Assembly (NCBI GenBank): GCA_031292015.1
Contig: JARLHY010000040.1
Location: 1-63,992 of the forward strand
Direction of reading: 5' to 3'
DNA: 63,992 nt
From: Negativicutes bacterium
GTDB lineage: Bacteria; Bacillota_C; Negativicutes; Sporomusales_B; JARLHX01
Shown here: positions 12,257 through 20,460 of the stretch, one piece after another
Layout of the letters: each line of letters opens with the position of its first letter
Numbering within the stretch: the first letter of the stretch is position 1
The notes under the pieces: generated by a model
What the model was told of the DNA's origin: nothing
The model's input: the letters and a program-made list of their open reading frames with translations, nothing else
Databases searched by the model: none
Translations under genes and position numbers: made by a program

Positions 12257-15061
12257 TTACTGCAGGTGCTTAGGGATAACAACAATCATTGCCGTACCGA
12301 CACCAACCTCTGATTCGCACCGGATGCCGCCGCCTAATCTTCTGACAAGCGCCCTCACATAGGCGAGGCCTAAACCCTCCCCAGGCTGATCCTGTTTCCC
12401 CACACGCCGGAACGGTTCAAATATTTTCTCGCGATCGTCGTCAGCAATACCTCGTCCGTTGTCTTTGACAGTGATAACATATTCGCGTTTACTTTCTACG
12501 CACCCTATTTCAATATGTCCTTTGCGGTTATCGTCCAGGTATTTGATAGCATTATCCACCAAATTGCCGATGATCTGCTCCATAGCCAACTGATCAGTTT
12601 GGATATGTGGCAACAAGCCTTCCTCTACATGAATATTACCTTCGCTTATCTGGTGCTGGCAGGACTGTAGAACTGCGCTGACAAGCCGCCGCATGTCCAC
12701 TTCACTGTAATTGAGCTCGCGTCGTCCCATACGGGACAGACTGAGCAGGGCGTTCACCATACGATTTAGTCTGTCAACGGACGCGTCAATGAACTGCTGC
12801 GCGTCTGGGACCTCTTTGTCGATCAGTTCGTCCACTTTCGCCTGAACTTCTTCAGGAAGAAGCGGCGCAAACTCGTGAGCGATTCGCCTGAGTTCAGCCA
12901 ACGAATATCCAAGTTCCGTACTGAAACCTTTCAGGTTGACCATCGGTGACCGAAAGTCGTGGGCAATGGTATTTACAAAAGCCTTAAGTTCAGTGTTAGC
13001 CGCCGCTATCTCGTCGGCAAATCGCCTTTGCTCCGCCTCGGCTTCTTTTCTAGCAGTAATATCAGCGGTAACCAACGCAACCAGTCCCGGCTGAGGACTA
13101 TAGGCCGAGAACTCAAACCACTTATTGCCCGGACCAAAAAACAATTCGAAAGCCTTCGGTTGACCAGTGAGCGCAACATTTCCCAATTCCTGAATCCAGT
13201 CGAAGGGTTCTTCTTCGATGGTAGGGTAAACCTCTGTCAACCGCCTGCCCACAACTTCGTCGGCCTTCCGGCCAGAAATTATTTCATATGCCGGGTTGAC
13301 CTCAAGATATTCAAGATCGACCGGACGGCCATGTTCATCCACGATTACTTTGCGCAGGACAAATAGGTTCTGCATGTTTTCAAACAAGCTCCGATAATGG
13401 GCCTCTTTTGCCTTGAGGGCTATGTTGGACCTACGCAGTTCCTCCTGGGTCACCTGCTTAGCTTCAATTTCCCCCTTTAGCGCCACGTTGCTTTCGCAAA
13501 GCTCTCTGGTTTTTTCCAGAACCCTTTCTTCCAGTTTGGCGTTCATGTTTTGTAGGAGTTTTTCGTTTTCCCGGATCTTTTGCTCAGCAATCCGCTGTTC
13601 CGTTACATCCGCTGCGATGACTACCACGTAACCGGGTTCAGGGCTGTACGCCACCGTGAAATACCATTTGGAGAGATTCCTATAGTAATCAGTGAAGGAG
13701 ATCGGCGTACCGGTCACAGCCACACTGATGTATTTCTTCACCCTTGTCAAAGTCTCTTCACCCGGATTAGGGAAAAGCTCAGTCACCCTCCGACCGTTTA
13801 TCTGGGATGCGGAACGCTCCAGATACTGCTCATATAACGAATTGACGCTGACATATTCTAGATCCGTAGGACTACCCTGCTGGTCAGATACTACCTTCAG
13901 CAAGGAACAGCCGTTGGGCATAAGTGAGAATATCTTGTGATATTGTTCCTCACTCGCTCTCAGCTGACTAGTCCTATCCTGGACAAGGGTTTCCAGATGA
14001 TCGCGATGTTTCACCAGTTCGGATTCCTTGGCCCGCAGTTCTTCGTTCTGCGCCTCCAGCTCCTCCCGCTGGGCCTCCACTTCCGAAGTCCGCTCATTTA
14101 CCATCTTCGCCAGAGAGACGTTCAGTGCCCGTTGCTCTTCCTGACGTTTGATCAGCAGGAAGACGAGAATCAGTATGAGTAGGTTTGCCAGTACAGCCCC
14201 TATAATATAGCCGCGTTTACGCTGTTCAAAGGAGGATAACGCCACCTTGGTCGAAATGCCCACAGCAACGATAAGAGGAAAGTCGGGCATGGCGCGGTAA
14301 CTGACGATCCGACTGATCCCGTCGGTTTTACTTGTTCCTGTGTAGCTGCCGATCGGGACTCCGCCCTTTACCCGATTCGTCAGTTCACCGGTACCGTAAG
14401 TCTTGTCTGAAATATCCGCAGTCTGACGGGTCAGGCGGTATCCATCCAAGTGGGTAAGCGAAATCAGCTGACCCTCGCCAAGGTTAACCGTCTTATAGTA
14501 GGAAAGGAAATAGTCGGCCCTCGTCCCGATGAAGACTATACCACCGAACGATCCGTCCGGTTTGCTGATTCTGCGGGTGAATGGGATAGCGGCCACTCCG
14601 TCGAGCCTGCCAACAACCGGTGGATCAACGTACATCTTATTTGTTGCGTTATCGCGAGGAATGCTGAAATACGTCCGATCGGAGCGGCTTTCGCCCTTTA
14701 TGTTCTCGATATAGGAAGCAACCGCTGTTCCCTGTTCATCAAAAACGGCGACCAAGCTCCGCGTAGAATCCTCGGCGGCATTCTCGGCATCGGCAAGAAA
14801 AACAGGGTCACTTAGGCCACCGCGTTCATAAGACCGCTTCATATTGATCAGATCTTTGTCGATTTCTATAAGAATTCGCCGGACGTGTTCCTCAAAACTG
14901 ATAGCCATGTTCATCGTTTCCGATCCAGCTTCCGCGACAGTTCTGTCATAATCTTGATTAATCTCGAAAGACGCAAGCCCCCAAAGGGCGAAGATAAACA
15001 GCGCCCCGGTCATCAAAATGAACAATGAGGTTCTGGAGAAATGCCGATTCCCAATATGCAT
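12257..15061 (-). CDS. Membrane sensor histidine kinase with two PAS domains
   Basis: 934 residues from the ATG at 15061 (GGGGGAG upstream; a GTG 12 codons earlier is less well placed). Order: membrane helix (FILMTGALFIFALWGLASF), an extracytoplasmic dCache/PDC-like domain of about 230 residues, membrane helix (GAVLANLLILILVFLLI), coiled coil, PAS (YHKIFSLMPNG), coiled coil, PAS (YRSLFENMQN), HisKA with AHDFRSPM (His about 701), and HATPase_c with N box GNLVDNAIKYL, G1 DNGRGIAD and G2 GEGLGLAY. No response regulator is adjacent. The ligand is probably a small extracellular molecule. Confidence 0.93.
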   Translation of the reverse strand: MHIGNRHFSRTSLFILMTGALFIFALWGLASFEINQDYDRTVAEAGSETMNMAISFEEHVRRILIEIDKDLINMKRSYERGGLSDPVFLADAENAAEDSTRSLVAVFDEQGTAVASYIENIKGESRSDRTYFSIPRDNATNKMYVDPPVVGRLDGVAAIPFTRRISKPDGSFGGIVFIGTRADYFLSYYKTVNLGEGQLISLTHLDGYRLTRQTADISDKTYGTGELTNRVKGGVPIGSYTGTSKTDGISRIVSYRAMPDFPLIVAVGISTKVALSSFEQRKRGYIIGAVLANLLILILVFLLIKRQEEQRALNVSLAKMVNERTSEVEAQREELEAQNEELRAKESELVKHRDHLETLVQDRTSQLRASEEQYHKIFSLMPNGCSLLKVVSDQQGSPTDLEYVSVNSLYEQYLERSASQINGRRVTELFPNPGEETLTRVKKYISVAVTGTPISFTDYYRNLSKWYFTVAYSPEPGYVVVIAADVTEQRIAEQKIRENEKLLQNMNAKLEERVLEKTRELCESNVALKGEIEAKQVTQEELRRSNIALKAKEAHYRSLFENMQNLFVLRKVIVDEHGRPVDLEYLEVNPAYEIISGRKADEVVGRRLTEVYPTIEEEPFDWIQELGNVALTGQPKAFELFFGPGNKWFEFSAYSPQPGLVALVTADITARKEAEAEQRRFADEIAAANTELKAFVNTIAHDFRSPMVNLKGFSTELGYSLAELRRIAHEFAPLLPEEVQAKVDELIDKEVPDAQQFIDASVDRLNRMVNALLSLSRMGRRELNYSEVDMRRLVSAVLQSCQHQISEGNIHVEEGLLPHIQTDQLAMEQIIGNLVDNAIKYLDDNRKGHIEIGCVESKREYVITVKDNGRGIADDDREKIFEPFRRVGKQDQPGEGLGLAYVRALVRRLGGGIRCESEVGVGTAMIVVIPKHLQ

Positions 15062-15189
15062 TACCCGTGACTCCCCCGTTCGACGGAAGTTGACCACAAT
15101 GCTGTTATTTATAATTCGTCAAAGAATGCGGTTATCCTACCCACCCATAAGTAAACAACTACCTCTTATACGTCTTTGAGAACCGTAAC

Positions 15190-15214
15190 GAAAAAGGACA
15201 ACCATAGGTCGTCC
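15190..15214 (-). terminator. Terminator downstream of the 27-aa membrane peptide gene
   Basis: Minus strand GGACGACC, short loop, GGTTGTCC (one G-U pair), then TTTTTCG. Confidence 0.65.
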
Positions 15215-15373
15215 TCATAAGTTTAAATTGATGTATACCTCATCATTGGCCATAAGAAATATACACGCGAATACTCAGTAATTATACAGATAAAGCGACA
15301 ACCGGCTGTATTTAAATAAACCGGTTATTGCCTGTGATATATTTGTTGAACACTATATTAGTATCGCAAAGGC

Positions 15374-15394
15374 CTGCCGTTTGTAAAACGGCAG
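15374..15394. repeat. Perfect hairpin CTGCCGTTT/AAACGGCAG
   Basis: Nine-base arms around GTA, followed two bases later by the palindrome GGCGCGACGCGCC (15396-15408). Both lie just after the stop of the 27-codon gene on the minus strand. No T run, so this may be mRNA end structure. Confidence 0.5.
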
Positions 15395-15408
15395 CGGCGC
15401 GACGCGCC

Positions 15409-15492
15409 TCAGGACTGAAAATAACGGACAACAAAAATACTGGCGAAACCAACTGCCCAAAAGCCAAGAAGAATCATCGAAAGTTGGTCCAC
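15409..15492 (-). CDS. Tiny membrane protein (27 aa)
   Basis: GTG after GAGGGGGAAAAGTAC starts a 27-residue product, MDQLSMILLGFWAVGFAS followed by IFVVRYFQS. It is nearly all one membrane helix with a short basic end. The ribosome site and the hairpins straight after the stop support it. Such peptides often regulate membrane complexes; no partner is evident. The opposite-strand frame of 93 codons lacks protein-like composition. Confidence 0.45.
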   Translation of the reverse strand: MDQLSMILLGFWAVGFASIFVVRYFQS

Positions 15493-15620
15493 GTACTTTT
15501 CCCCCTCGTTATGCTTGCAAATACGTTTCAATTCTCCCATATGAGTATATCTTATAAAAATATGATACAGGTTAAAAATGACAAATCAATGACAACCCTG
15601 CGCCTTTGATGAAACGCCAA

Positions 15621-15649
15621 AACCCCGGTGGCTATTTTCCACCGAGGTT
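15621..15649 (-). terminator. Terminator after the 15676 gene
   Basis: Minus strand AACCTCGGTGG, 7-base loop, CCACCGGGGTT, then TTGG. The plus strand also ends in ATTTT, so it may work both ways. Confidence 0.7.
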
Positions 15650-15675
15650 ATTTTGTCAGTGTATCCCCCATATGT

Positions 15676-15972
15676 TCACCCGCTGGGCGACAGTTTTTTA
15701 AAACTGCGAAAGGCGCAGGCTGCGATTATCGCATTCCACCAGGCCGCGCACCACGCCGTAAAATCGGATCTTTTTCTGATCTTCCGATGGGCAAGATTCA
15801 CACTTTTGCACAGATAGATCGCCATCACCCCGTCGGGGCTGCTGGTCAGCACCAAAGTGCACTGGGCCTGTCCTTCGGCGATGTCAAGATAAAGCTTGTG
15901 TCCGGAAGTGGTATCAAACTGCATGCTGAAGCTCGGATTCACTGTAAATTGATCCATATCGCCCATCCCCAT
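15676..15972 (-). CDS. Hypothetical protein (98 aa)
   Basis: Starts MGMGDMDQFTVNPSFSMQFD, then a beta-rich middle (HKLYLDIAEGQAQCTLVLTSSPDGVMAIYL) and a basic, Trp/Ala-rich tail (SDFTAWCAAWWNAIIAACAF). ATG follows GCGGAGA. It is followed by a terminator, supporting a real gene. No family recognised. Confidence 0.5.
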   Translation of the reverse strand: MGMGDMDQFTVNPSFSMQFDTTSGHKLYLDIAEGQAQCTLVLTSSPDGVMAIYLCKSVNLAHRKIRKRSDFTAWCAAWWNAIIAACAFRSFKKLSPSG

Positions 15973-16005
15973 TCTCCGCGATTCCCTTTCGGCGCGGTCT
16001 GTAGC

Positions 16006-16110
16006 CTACCCTTTTCCCGCACGGCCGCTTATGTTGTAAAGCAGTATCAGCGTTACCAGCAAAGCTATCAAGATAAGGATGGCGAAAAGCCCCAGCAAAC
16101 CCGCCACCAT
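16006..16110 (-). CDS. Tiny membrane protein (34 aa)
   Basis: ATG after TTGGAGGCGG opens MVAGLLGLFAILILIALLVT followed by LILLYNISGRAGKG: one long hydrophobic helix and a basic tail, hence an N-out/C-in single-span peptide. The strong ribosome site and unbroken hydrophobic run support it. It precedes the 98-residue hypothetical gene. Confidence 0.55.
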   Translation of the reverse strand: MVAGLLGLFAILILIALLVTLILLYNISGRAGKG

Positions 16111-16201
16111 TTTGCCGCCTCCAATCTATAACTTATTATACCTTATATTCCATCATTTTCCAATTATTTTTATTTTTATTCGCAGTTTATCGCTGACAAA
16201 C

Positions 16202-16226
16202 AAAAAAAAACCGGTTCCCCGGTTGC
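16202..16226 (-). terminator. Terminator of the DUF3870 gene
   Basis: Minus strand AACCGG, loop, CCGGTT followed by a run of eight or more T. Confidence 0.85.
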
Positions 16227-16258
16227 CTTGTCGTCGTTTTAATCAATAATGCCCCGCC

Positions 16259-16603
16259 TCAGGCAGGGCAATTAGGAAAAAAAATATTTTCCTGCTTTTT
16301 ATGAGTAAGATATTTATCATAGATAATCCGAATTGCCGCGATGATCGTACGGCAGTGGATGTCCTGAAAAACGTGGAGCAGTTCTTCAATCAGCCTGGTT
16401 GGTCCGTCCTGCAGCGATTGTCCTATCAAAAGATCGGCGATAAATCTTCGTGAAACTTCCGGAACCAAAGTACAGTCGGCTTCAACAATTTCATCTGTAA
16501 TTGTATCGATAAGAACAATAACCCCCACCGGCTTGTTTGATACAGAGGTATCGACAGGCGGTTTCGCATAACCCGAAAACATCACGTATCTCGTCTCCGT
16601 CAT
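16259..16603 (-). CDS. DUF3870 domain protein
   Basis: 114 residues. The core FSGYAKPP ... GVIVLIDTITDEIVEADCTLVPEVSRRFIADLLIG ... IIAAIRIIYDKYL matches the DUF3870 family in order and spacing. Members are cytoplasmic and of unknown function, common in anaerobic Firmicutes, often near amino-acid or carboxylate metabolism genes. ATG follows GGTGGTTCA. It stands alone between terminators. Confidence 0.85.
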   Translation of the reverse strand: MTETRYVMFSGYAKPPVDTSVSNKPVGVIVLIDTITDEIVEADCTLVPEVSRRFIADLLIGQSLQDGPTRLIEELLHVFQDIHCRTIIAAIRIIYDKYLTHKKQENIFFPNCPA

Positions 16604-16809
16604 TGAACCACCCCACCCTCACATCCGGCAAAAGCCGGGCTTTCCGGGAGAAAACCGCACTAAACACAATGTTTGATTTCAACTTAACTTCAGCAAATCC
16701 TTCTTGGCTTTAAAAATTATTTTATATCGTCTTTTACCCTAGATCTCATTATTATAAAAACAAGATTTCGCTGTATGGCAACATTTTTTTTGCCAGCGCT
16801 GCCGGAAGA

Positions 16810-16846
16810 AAAAAAGATAAAATCAGGCAGAGTCCGCCTCTGCCTG
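16810..16846 (-). terminator. Terminator of the PilZ gene
   Basis: Minus strand CAGGCAGAG, five-base loop, CTCTGCCTG, then ATTTTATCTTTTTTTC. Confidence 0.9.
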
Positions 16847-16897
16847 TTGCTGCATCCATATTGTCGGCGCCTCTTTCGTTGTCCAGGCACGGCAGCT

Positions 16898-17563
16898 TCA
16901 GCCGGTGGTCTGCTCCAAGCCCTGCATACGCCGTTGCACCTGCTGACGGAAGATATATTTGATAATTCCGTCGCGGGAGCGTTCATCAATGGCGGTAAAT
17001 TTCATACCAATTCCATAATGATCGGATTCCATCAGCGGGGGGACAATCCGGACAACTTCTCCCTTGGCTTCCACCGTCGTCTTTTCGCTCAGTGGCAGCA
17101 TGATCTTCGTCCCCGCCCCGATCGACAATGGCCGGGGCAGCAGAAACTGCACACCGCCGCCGCTGATGTCCTTGGTCAGGGCTTTGACGCTTGTCCGATC
17201 GCCGACCTCCACCTGGATGCCCAGGTGAACATTCAGTCTCACGAAGGAACGCATTTGAATTTTGACGATATCCGCCGGCCAGGCGATCCTCCATAGCGGT
17301 ACCAGATCCTCGATGACATCGATCAGGTTTGACTCAAAGCAGTAGGCACAGTTTCCTGTTGTGACCCGCCCGTCGAACCGTCTCCCGGACTCAGGCGCCA
17401 TAAAGCGCCCGTCGCCGTATGGAACTGCAATCACCAGCGTTCCTGTTTCAACAGCTTCGATGCGGCTGTTGAAACGGCGGCCGTCTTGATAATCGGATTC
17501 TCTTTCGTTGATTTCGATTTTCTGGTTCAGCTGGAAGATATGTTTGTCCATATATTTGTCCAT
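16898..17563 (-). CDS. PilZ domain protein (c-di-GMP receptor, YcgR-like)
   Basis: 221 residues from ATG at 17563 (GGGGGGT upstream). An N-terminal YcgR-like beta domain (about 10-95) precedes a PilZ domain (about 108-215). Both c-di-GMP binding motifs are present: RSFVR (RxxxR) and DISGGG (D/NxSxxG). YcgR proteins slow flagella when c-di-GMP is high; no motility gene lies nearby, so the target is unknown. It is a single-gene unit upstream of its own terminator, just after nadD. Confidence 0.92.
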   Translation of the reverse strand: MDKYMDKHIFQLNQKIEINERESDYQDGRRFNSRIEAVETGTLVIAVPYGDGRFMAPESGRRFDGRVTTGNCAYCFESNLIDVIEDLVPLWRIAWPADIVKIQMRSFVRLNVHLGIQVEVGDRTSVKALTKDISGGGVQFLLPRPLSIGAGTKIMLPLSEKTTVEAKGEVVRIVPPLMESDHYGIGMKFTAIDERSRDGIIKYIFRQQVQRRMQGLEQTTG

Positions 17564-17625
17564 TTTACCCCCCCGCATTTCTCAAGACCGGCCGGCAAAT
17601 GATGTTCCGGTTGCCGGCGTTGTTG

Positions 17626-18240
17626 TCATTTACTGTACAGAGCTTCCTTCAAAATATAGCTCTCCACACTCTCAGGCACAATATATTTGATCGACCGGCC
17701 CTTTTTCACGCGTTCACGGATATCAGTCGACGAAATTTCCAGTTCCGGGGTATCCAGGTGGTGAATGCGCTCCCGCCCCTGCTCGCCAAAATACTCGATC
17801 ACCTCATCGAGAGTACTCACACAGCCCGGCCGGGTGGCAGCGACAAAATGGCACAACTGAAGCACTTGATCAACATTGTTCCAGGTTGACAGCTCACTGA
17901 TGGCATCGGCGCCGGTGATAAAATAAAACTCGGTGTTTTCGTCATACTGAGCCGCCAGCGCCCGCAGGGTGTCGATGGTAAAGGAAGGGCCCGGCCGTTC
18001 CAGCTCGATGGCTGAGACAAAAAAATGCGGATTGGAATAGGTGGCCATCACTGTCATGATGTAGCGATGGATGGCCGGAATGACCGGCGAATCCAGTTTA
18101 TGCGGCGGGGTACCGGCAGGGATGAAAATCACCTTGTCCAGACAGTATTCAATCCTGACCGCTTCAGCGGTAACCAAATGACCGACATGAATCGGATCAA
18201 AGGTACCACCCATAATGCCGATTTTGCGTTTCTTACCCAT
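17626..18240 (-). CDS. nadD: Nicotinate-mononucleotide adenylyltransferase
   Basis: 204 residues. The nucleotidyltransferase motif GGTFDPIHVGHL near the start includes HxGH, and the C-terminal SSTDIRERVKKGRSIKYIVP is typical of NadD. It adenylates nicotinate mononucleotide in NAD synthesis. ATG at 18240 follows GGGGAGAGG; the upstream in-frame stretch is not family-like. It normally sits between proA and yqeK; here efflux genes lie upstream and a 6-kb accessory block downstream. Confidence 0.96.
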   Translation of the reverse strand: MGKKRKIGIMGGTFDPIHVGHLVTAEAVRIEYCLDKVIFIPAGTPPHKLDSPVIPAIHRYIMTVMATYSNPHFFVSAIELERPGPSFTIDTLRALAAQYDENTEFYFITGADAISELSTWNNVDQVLQLCHFVAATRPGCVSTLDEVIEYFGEQGRERIHHLDTPELEISSTDIRERVKKGRSIKYIVPESVESYILKEALYSK

Positions 18241-18337
18241 CAAGGCCTCTCCCCTGCTTTGTCTTTTCCTGTCTATTATATCAGAGACAAGCAAATTAGA
18301 AAACCCAGCTTATTTTCCGCCTTTTTTCGCCAGCAGC

Positions 18338-18478
18338 CTATAACCCCAACATATCGGCGACAATCCGGACCATCGCCATCATCGCGGCGATGACAACGGC
18401 GGCCCGGATTGTATCAACAAGGTCCCACCTGGCCTTGTCGGTCTTCAGATAATTGATCAGGGCCCACAGATAGCCCAT
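18338..18478 (-). CDS. Small membrane protein (46 aa)
   Basis: Starts MGYLWALINYLKTDKARWDLVD after GAGGAGGACGCAGG and ends in a membrane helix (TIRAAVVIAAMMAMVRIVADMLGL). A soluble amphipathic head with a C-terminal anchor is apparent. It lies between the MacB-like permease and nadD. Function unknown. Confidence 0.6.
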   Translation of the reverse strand: MGYLWALINYLKTDKARWDLVDTIRAAVVIAAMMAMVRIVADMLGL

Positions 18479-18534
18479 CCTGCGTCCTCCTCGCGCCGTA
18501 CCAGCCTTTTTCGCTAGCATGCCTACATCCGGCC

Positions 18535-19752
18535 TTACTCATACCTCAGCGCGTCGATAGGGTCAAGCAGCGCCGCTTTGCGGGCCGGGTAGAGTCCGAA
18601 GAAGAGACCGGTCAGAACCGATACGCCAAAGGAGGCGATGATCGCCGTCCCGGAAATCACCGTGGCCCATCCGGTTACCCGGGAAATAATCTGTGCTCCG
18701 CCGACCCCCATAAAGATGCCGATCAGTCCGCCGGTGACTCCGATGACGATGGCTTCGATCAAAAACTGGAGCAGAATGTTGCTAAACGTGGCCCCAAGAG
18801 CCTTGCGGATCCCGATTTCCCGCGTCCGCTCGGTGACCGACACCAGCATGATGTTCATGATGCCGATACCTCCGACAACAAGGGAAATGGCGCCGACAAC
18901 TCCAAGAAAGATGGTCATTGTATTGGTGGTTTCCTGGGCGGTGGCCATGATGGCCGCCAGGTTACGCACCGTGAAATCGTCGGGAACATTGGCCGGCAGG
19001 TGATGCCGTACCCGGAGCAGGGTCGTGATGTCGTCCTGGACCTGGTTGATGACGTCGCCGTTTTCGGCCTGCACGCTGATGCTGTTAACATAGGTAATCC
19101 CGATCAGCCGGTCCTGGGCCGTGGTCAGGGGAATCACCGCAAGATCGTCCTGGTCCTGCCCCATACCCGACTGGCCCTTGAGTTCCAGCACGCCGATGAC
19201 TCGAAACGGCGCTTTATTGATCCGGATGGTCTGTCCCACCGGGCTGATGTCTCCGAACAGGTTCGTCGCCACCGTCTGGCCCAGCACCACCACCCGGGCC
19301 CGCGAATCCAGGTCACGGCTGGTAAAAAAACTGCCTGACGCCACGTTCCAGTTGCGGACATCGAGAAATTCAGGCGTACTGCCCTGGACCTGCGTCACCC
19401 AGTTCTGGTTGCCGAACACCACCTGATACGACCGCTGGGCGCTGGGTGCGACGGCGCTGATGCCGGAGATTTCCCGGCTGATGGCCTGAGCGTCCTGGCT
19501 GGTAAGGGTAATATTCGATCCCGCCGCCAGCCGAACGCCGCCCGAAGGCGAGTTGGAGCCAGGCAGGACGATAAGCAGGTTGCTGCCGAGACTGGCGATG
19601 GAGCTTTCCACCCGCTGCTGCACGCCCTTGCCGACAGACAACATGGCAATGACCGCGCCCACCCCGATGATAATCCCCAGCATGGTGAGAATCGAGCGGA
19701 GCTTATTGGCTTTTAAGCCGTCGAAGGCGATTAAGACACTTTCCCAGAACAT
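18535..19752 (-). CDS. MacB-type ABC transporter permease
   Basis: 405 residues. N-terminal membrane helix and MacB_PCD periplasmic domain (FDGLKANKLRSILTMLGIIIGVGAVIAMLSVGKGVQQ), then an FtsX domain with three helices near the C-terminus (VVGAISLVVGGIGIMNIMLVSVTERTREIGIRKALGA). These mechanotransmission permeases work with an ATPase and a membrane-fusion protein to export peptides or macrolides. The ATPase gene overlaps its start by 22 bases. Confidence 0.94.
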   Translation of the reverse strand: MFWESVLIAFDGLKANKLRSILTMLGIIIGVGAVIAMLSVGKGVQQRVESSIASLGSNLLIVLPGSNSPSGGVRLAAGSNITLTSQDAQAISREISGISAVAPSAQRSYQVVFGNQNWVTQVQGSTPEFLDVRNWNVASGSFFTSRDLDSRARVVVLGQTVATNLFGDISPVGQTIRINKAPFRVIGVLELKGQSGMGQDQDDLAVIPLTTAQDRLIGITYVNSISVQAENGDVINQVQDDITTLLRVRHHLPANVPDDFTVRNLAAIMATAQETTNTMTIFLGVVGAISLVVGGIGIMNIMLVSVTERTREIGIRKALGATFSNILLQFLIEAIVIGVTGGLIGIFMGVGGAQIISRVTGWATVISGTAIIASFGVSVLTGLFFGLYPARKAALLDPIDALRYE

Positions 19753-20444
19753 GCTCCCGCCTCCCCTGTTCTGTCCTCGTCGCGGACGATCTTGCCGTCG
19801 CGGACATGGATGATCCGGCGGCTGAACATGGCGATATCCGGTTCGTGGGTGACCAGGATGATGGTCCGTCCCTCGTTGTTGAGACGGCAGAATATCTCCA
19901 TGATCTCGTTGCCTGACTTGGTGTCAAGGTTGCCGGTAGGCTCGTCAGCCATAACGATGGCCGGATCGTTGACCAGCGCCCGGGCGATGGCCACCCGCTG
20001 CTTCTGGCCGCCGGACAATTCGTTGGGACGGTGGTCCTTTCGTTCCGCCAGCCCTACCATGGTCAGAGCCCGCAGAGCGTTATCCATCCGGGTTTTTTTG
20101 TCCACTCCGGCATACACCATCGGCAAAGCCACATTCTGCAGAGCCGACATCCGGGCCAGCAGATTGAAATTCTGAAACACAAAGCCGATTTTCTTATTCC
20201 TGGTCAGCGCCAATTCATCGTCTCCCAGTCTGGCGACCTCCTGGCCGTCCAGGCGGTACGATCCTGTGGATGGCCGGTCGAGACAGCCGAGGATGTTCAT
20301 AAGCGTTGATTTGCCTGATCCCGAAGGACCCATGATGGCCGTAAGTTCGCCTTCGGCGATTTCAAGATCCACCCCGGCCAGGGCGTGGACGATGTTGTCG
20401 CCCATGACATAGGTTTTGGTAATATCCTTCAGCACAATCGTCAT
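19731..20444 (-). CDS. MacB/LolD-type ABC transporter ATP-binding protein
   Basis: 237 residues: Walker A GPSGSGKST, Q loop, signature LSGGQKQRVAIARAL, Walker B IVMADEPTGNLD and H loop ILVTHEPDIA. The chosen ATG follows GGAGGAGAC. It is the nucleotide-binding part of the tripartite efflux system encoded by this operon. Confidence 0.95.
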   Translation of the reverse strand: MTIVLKDITKTYVMGDNIVHALAGVDLEIAEGELTAIMGPSGSGKSTLMNILGCLDRPSTGSYRLDGQEVARLGDDELALTRNKKIGFVFQNFNLLARMSALQNVALPMVYAGVDKKTRMDNALRALTMVGLAERKDHRPNELSGGQKQRVAIARALVNDPAIVMADEPTGNLDTKSGNEIMEIFCRLNNEGRTIILVTHEPDIAMFSRRIIHVRDGKIVRDEDRTGEAGACSGKVS

Positions 20445-20460
20445 ATCGCCGTCTCCTCCC

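Larger units (their letters stand above)
15098..15408. other. Intergenic region upstream of the kinase
   Basis: No protein gene supported. It holds the terminator at 15190-15214 and two perfect inverted repeats at 15374-15408. The part next to the kinase probably contains its promoter, but no convincing boxes are seen. Confidence 0.4.

Noticed and set aside
15328..15609. 93-codon plus-strand frame
   Set aside because: Composition is not protein-like, and it lies opposite the better supported 27-codon membrane peptide and its hairpins.
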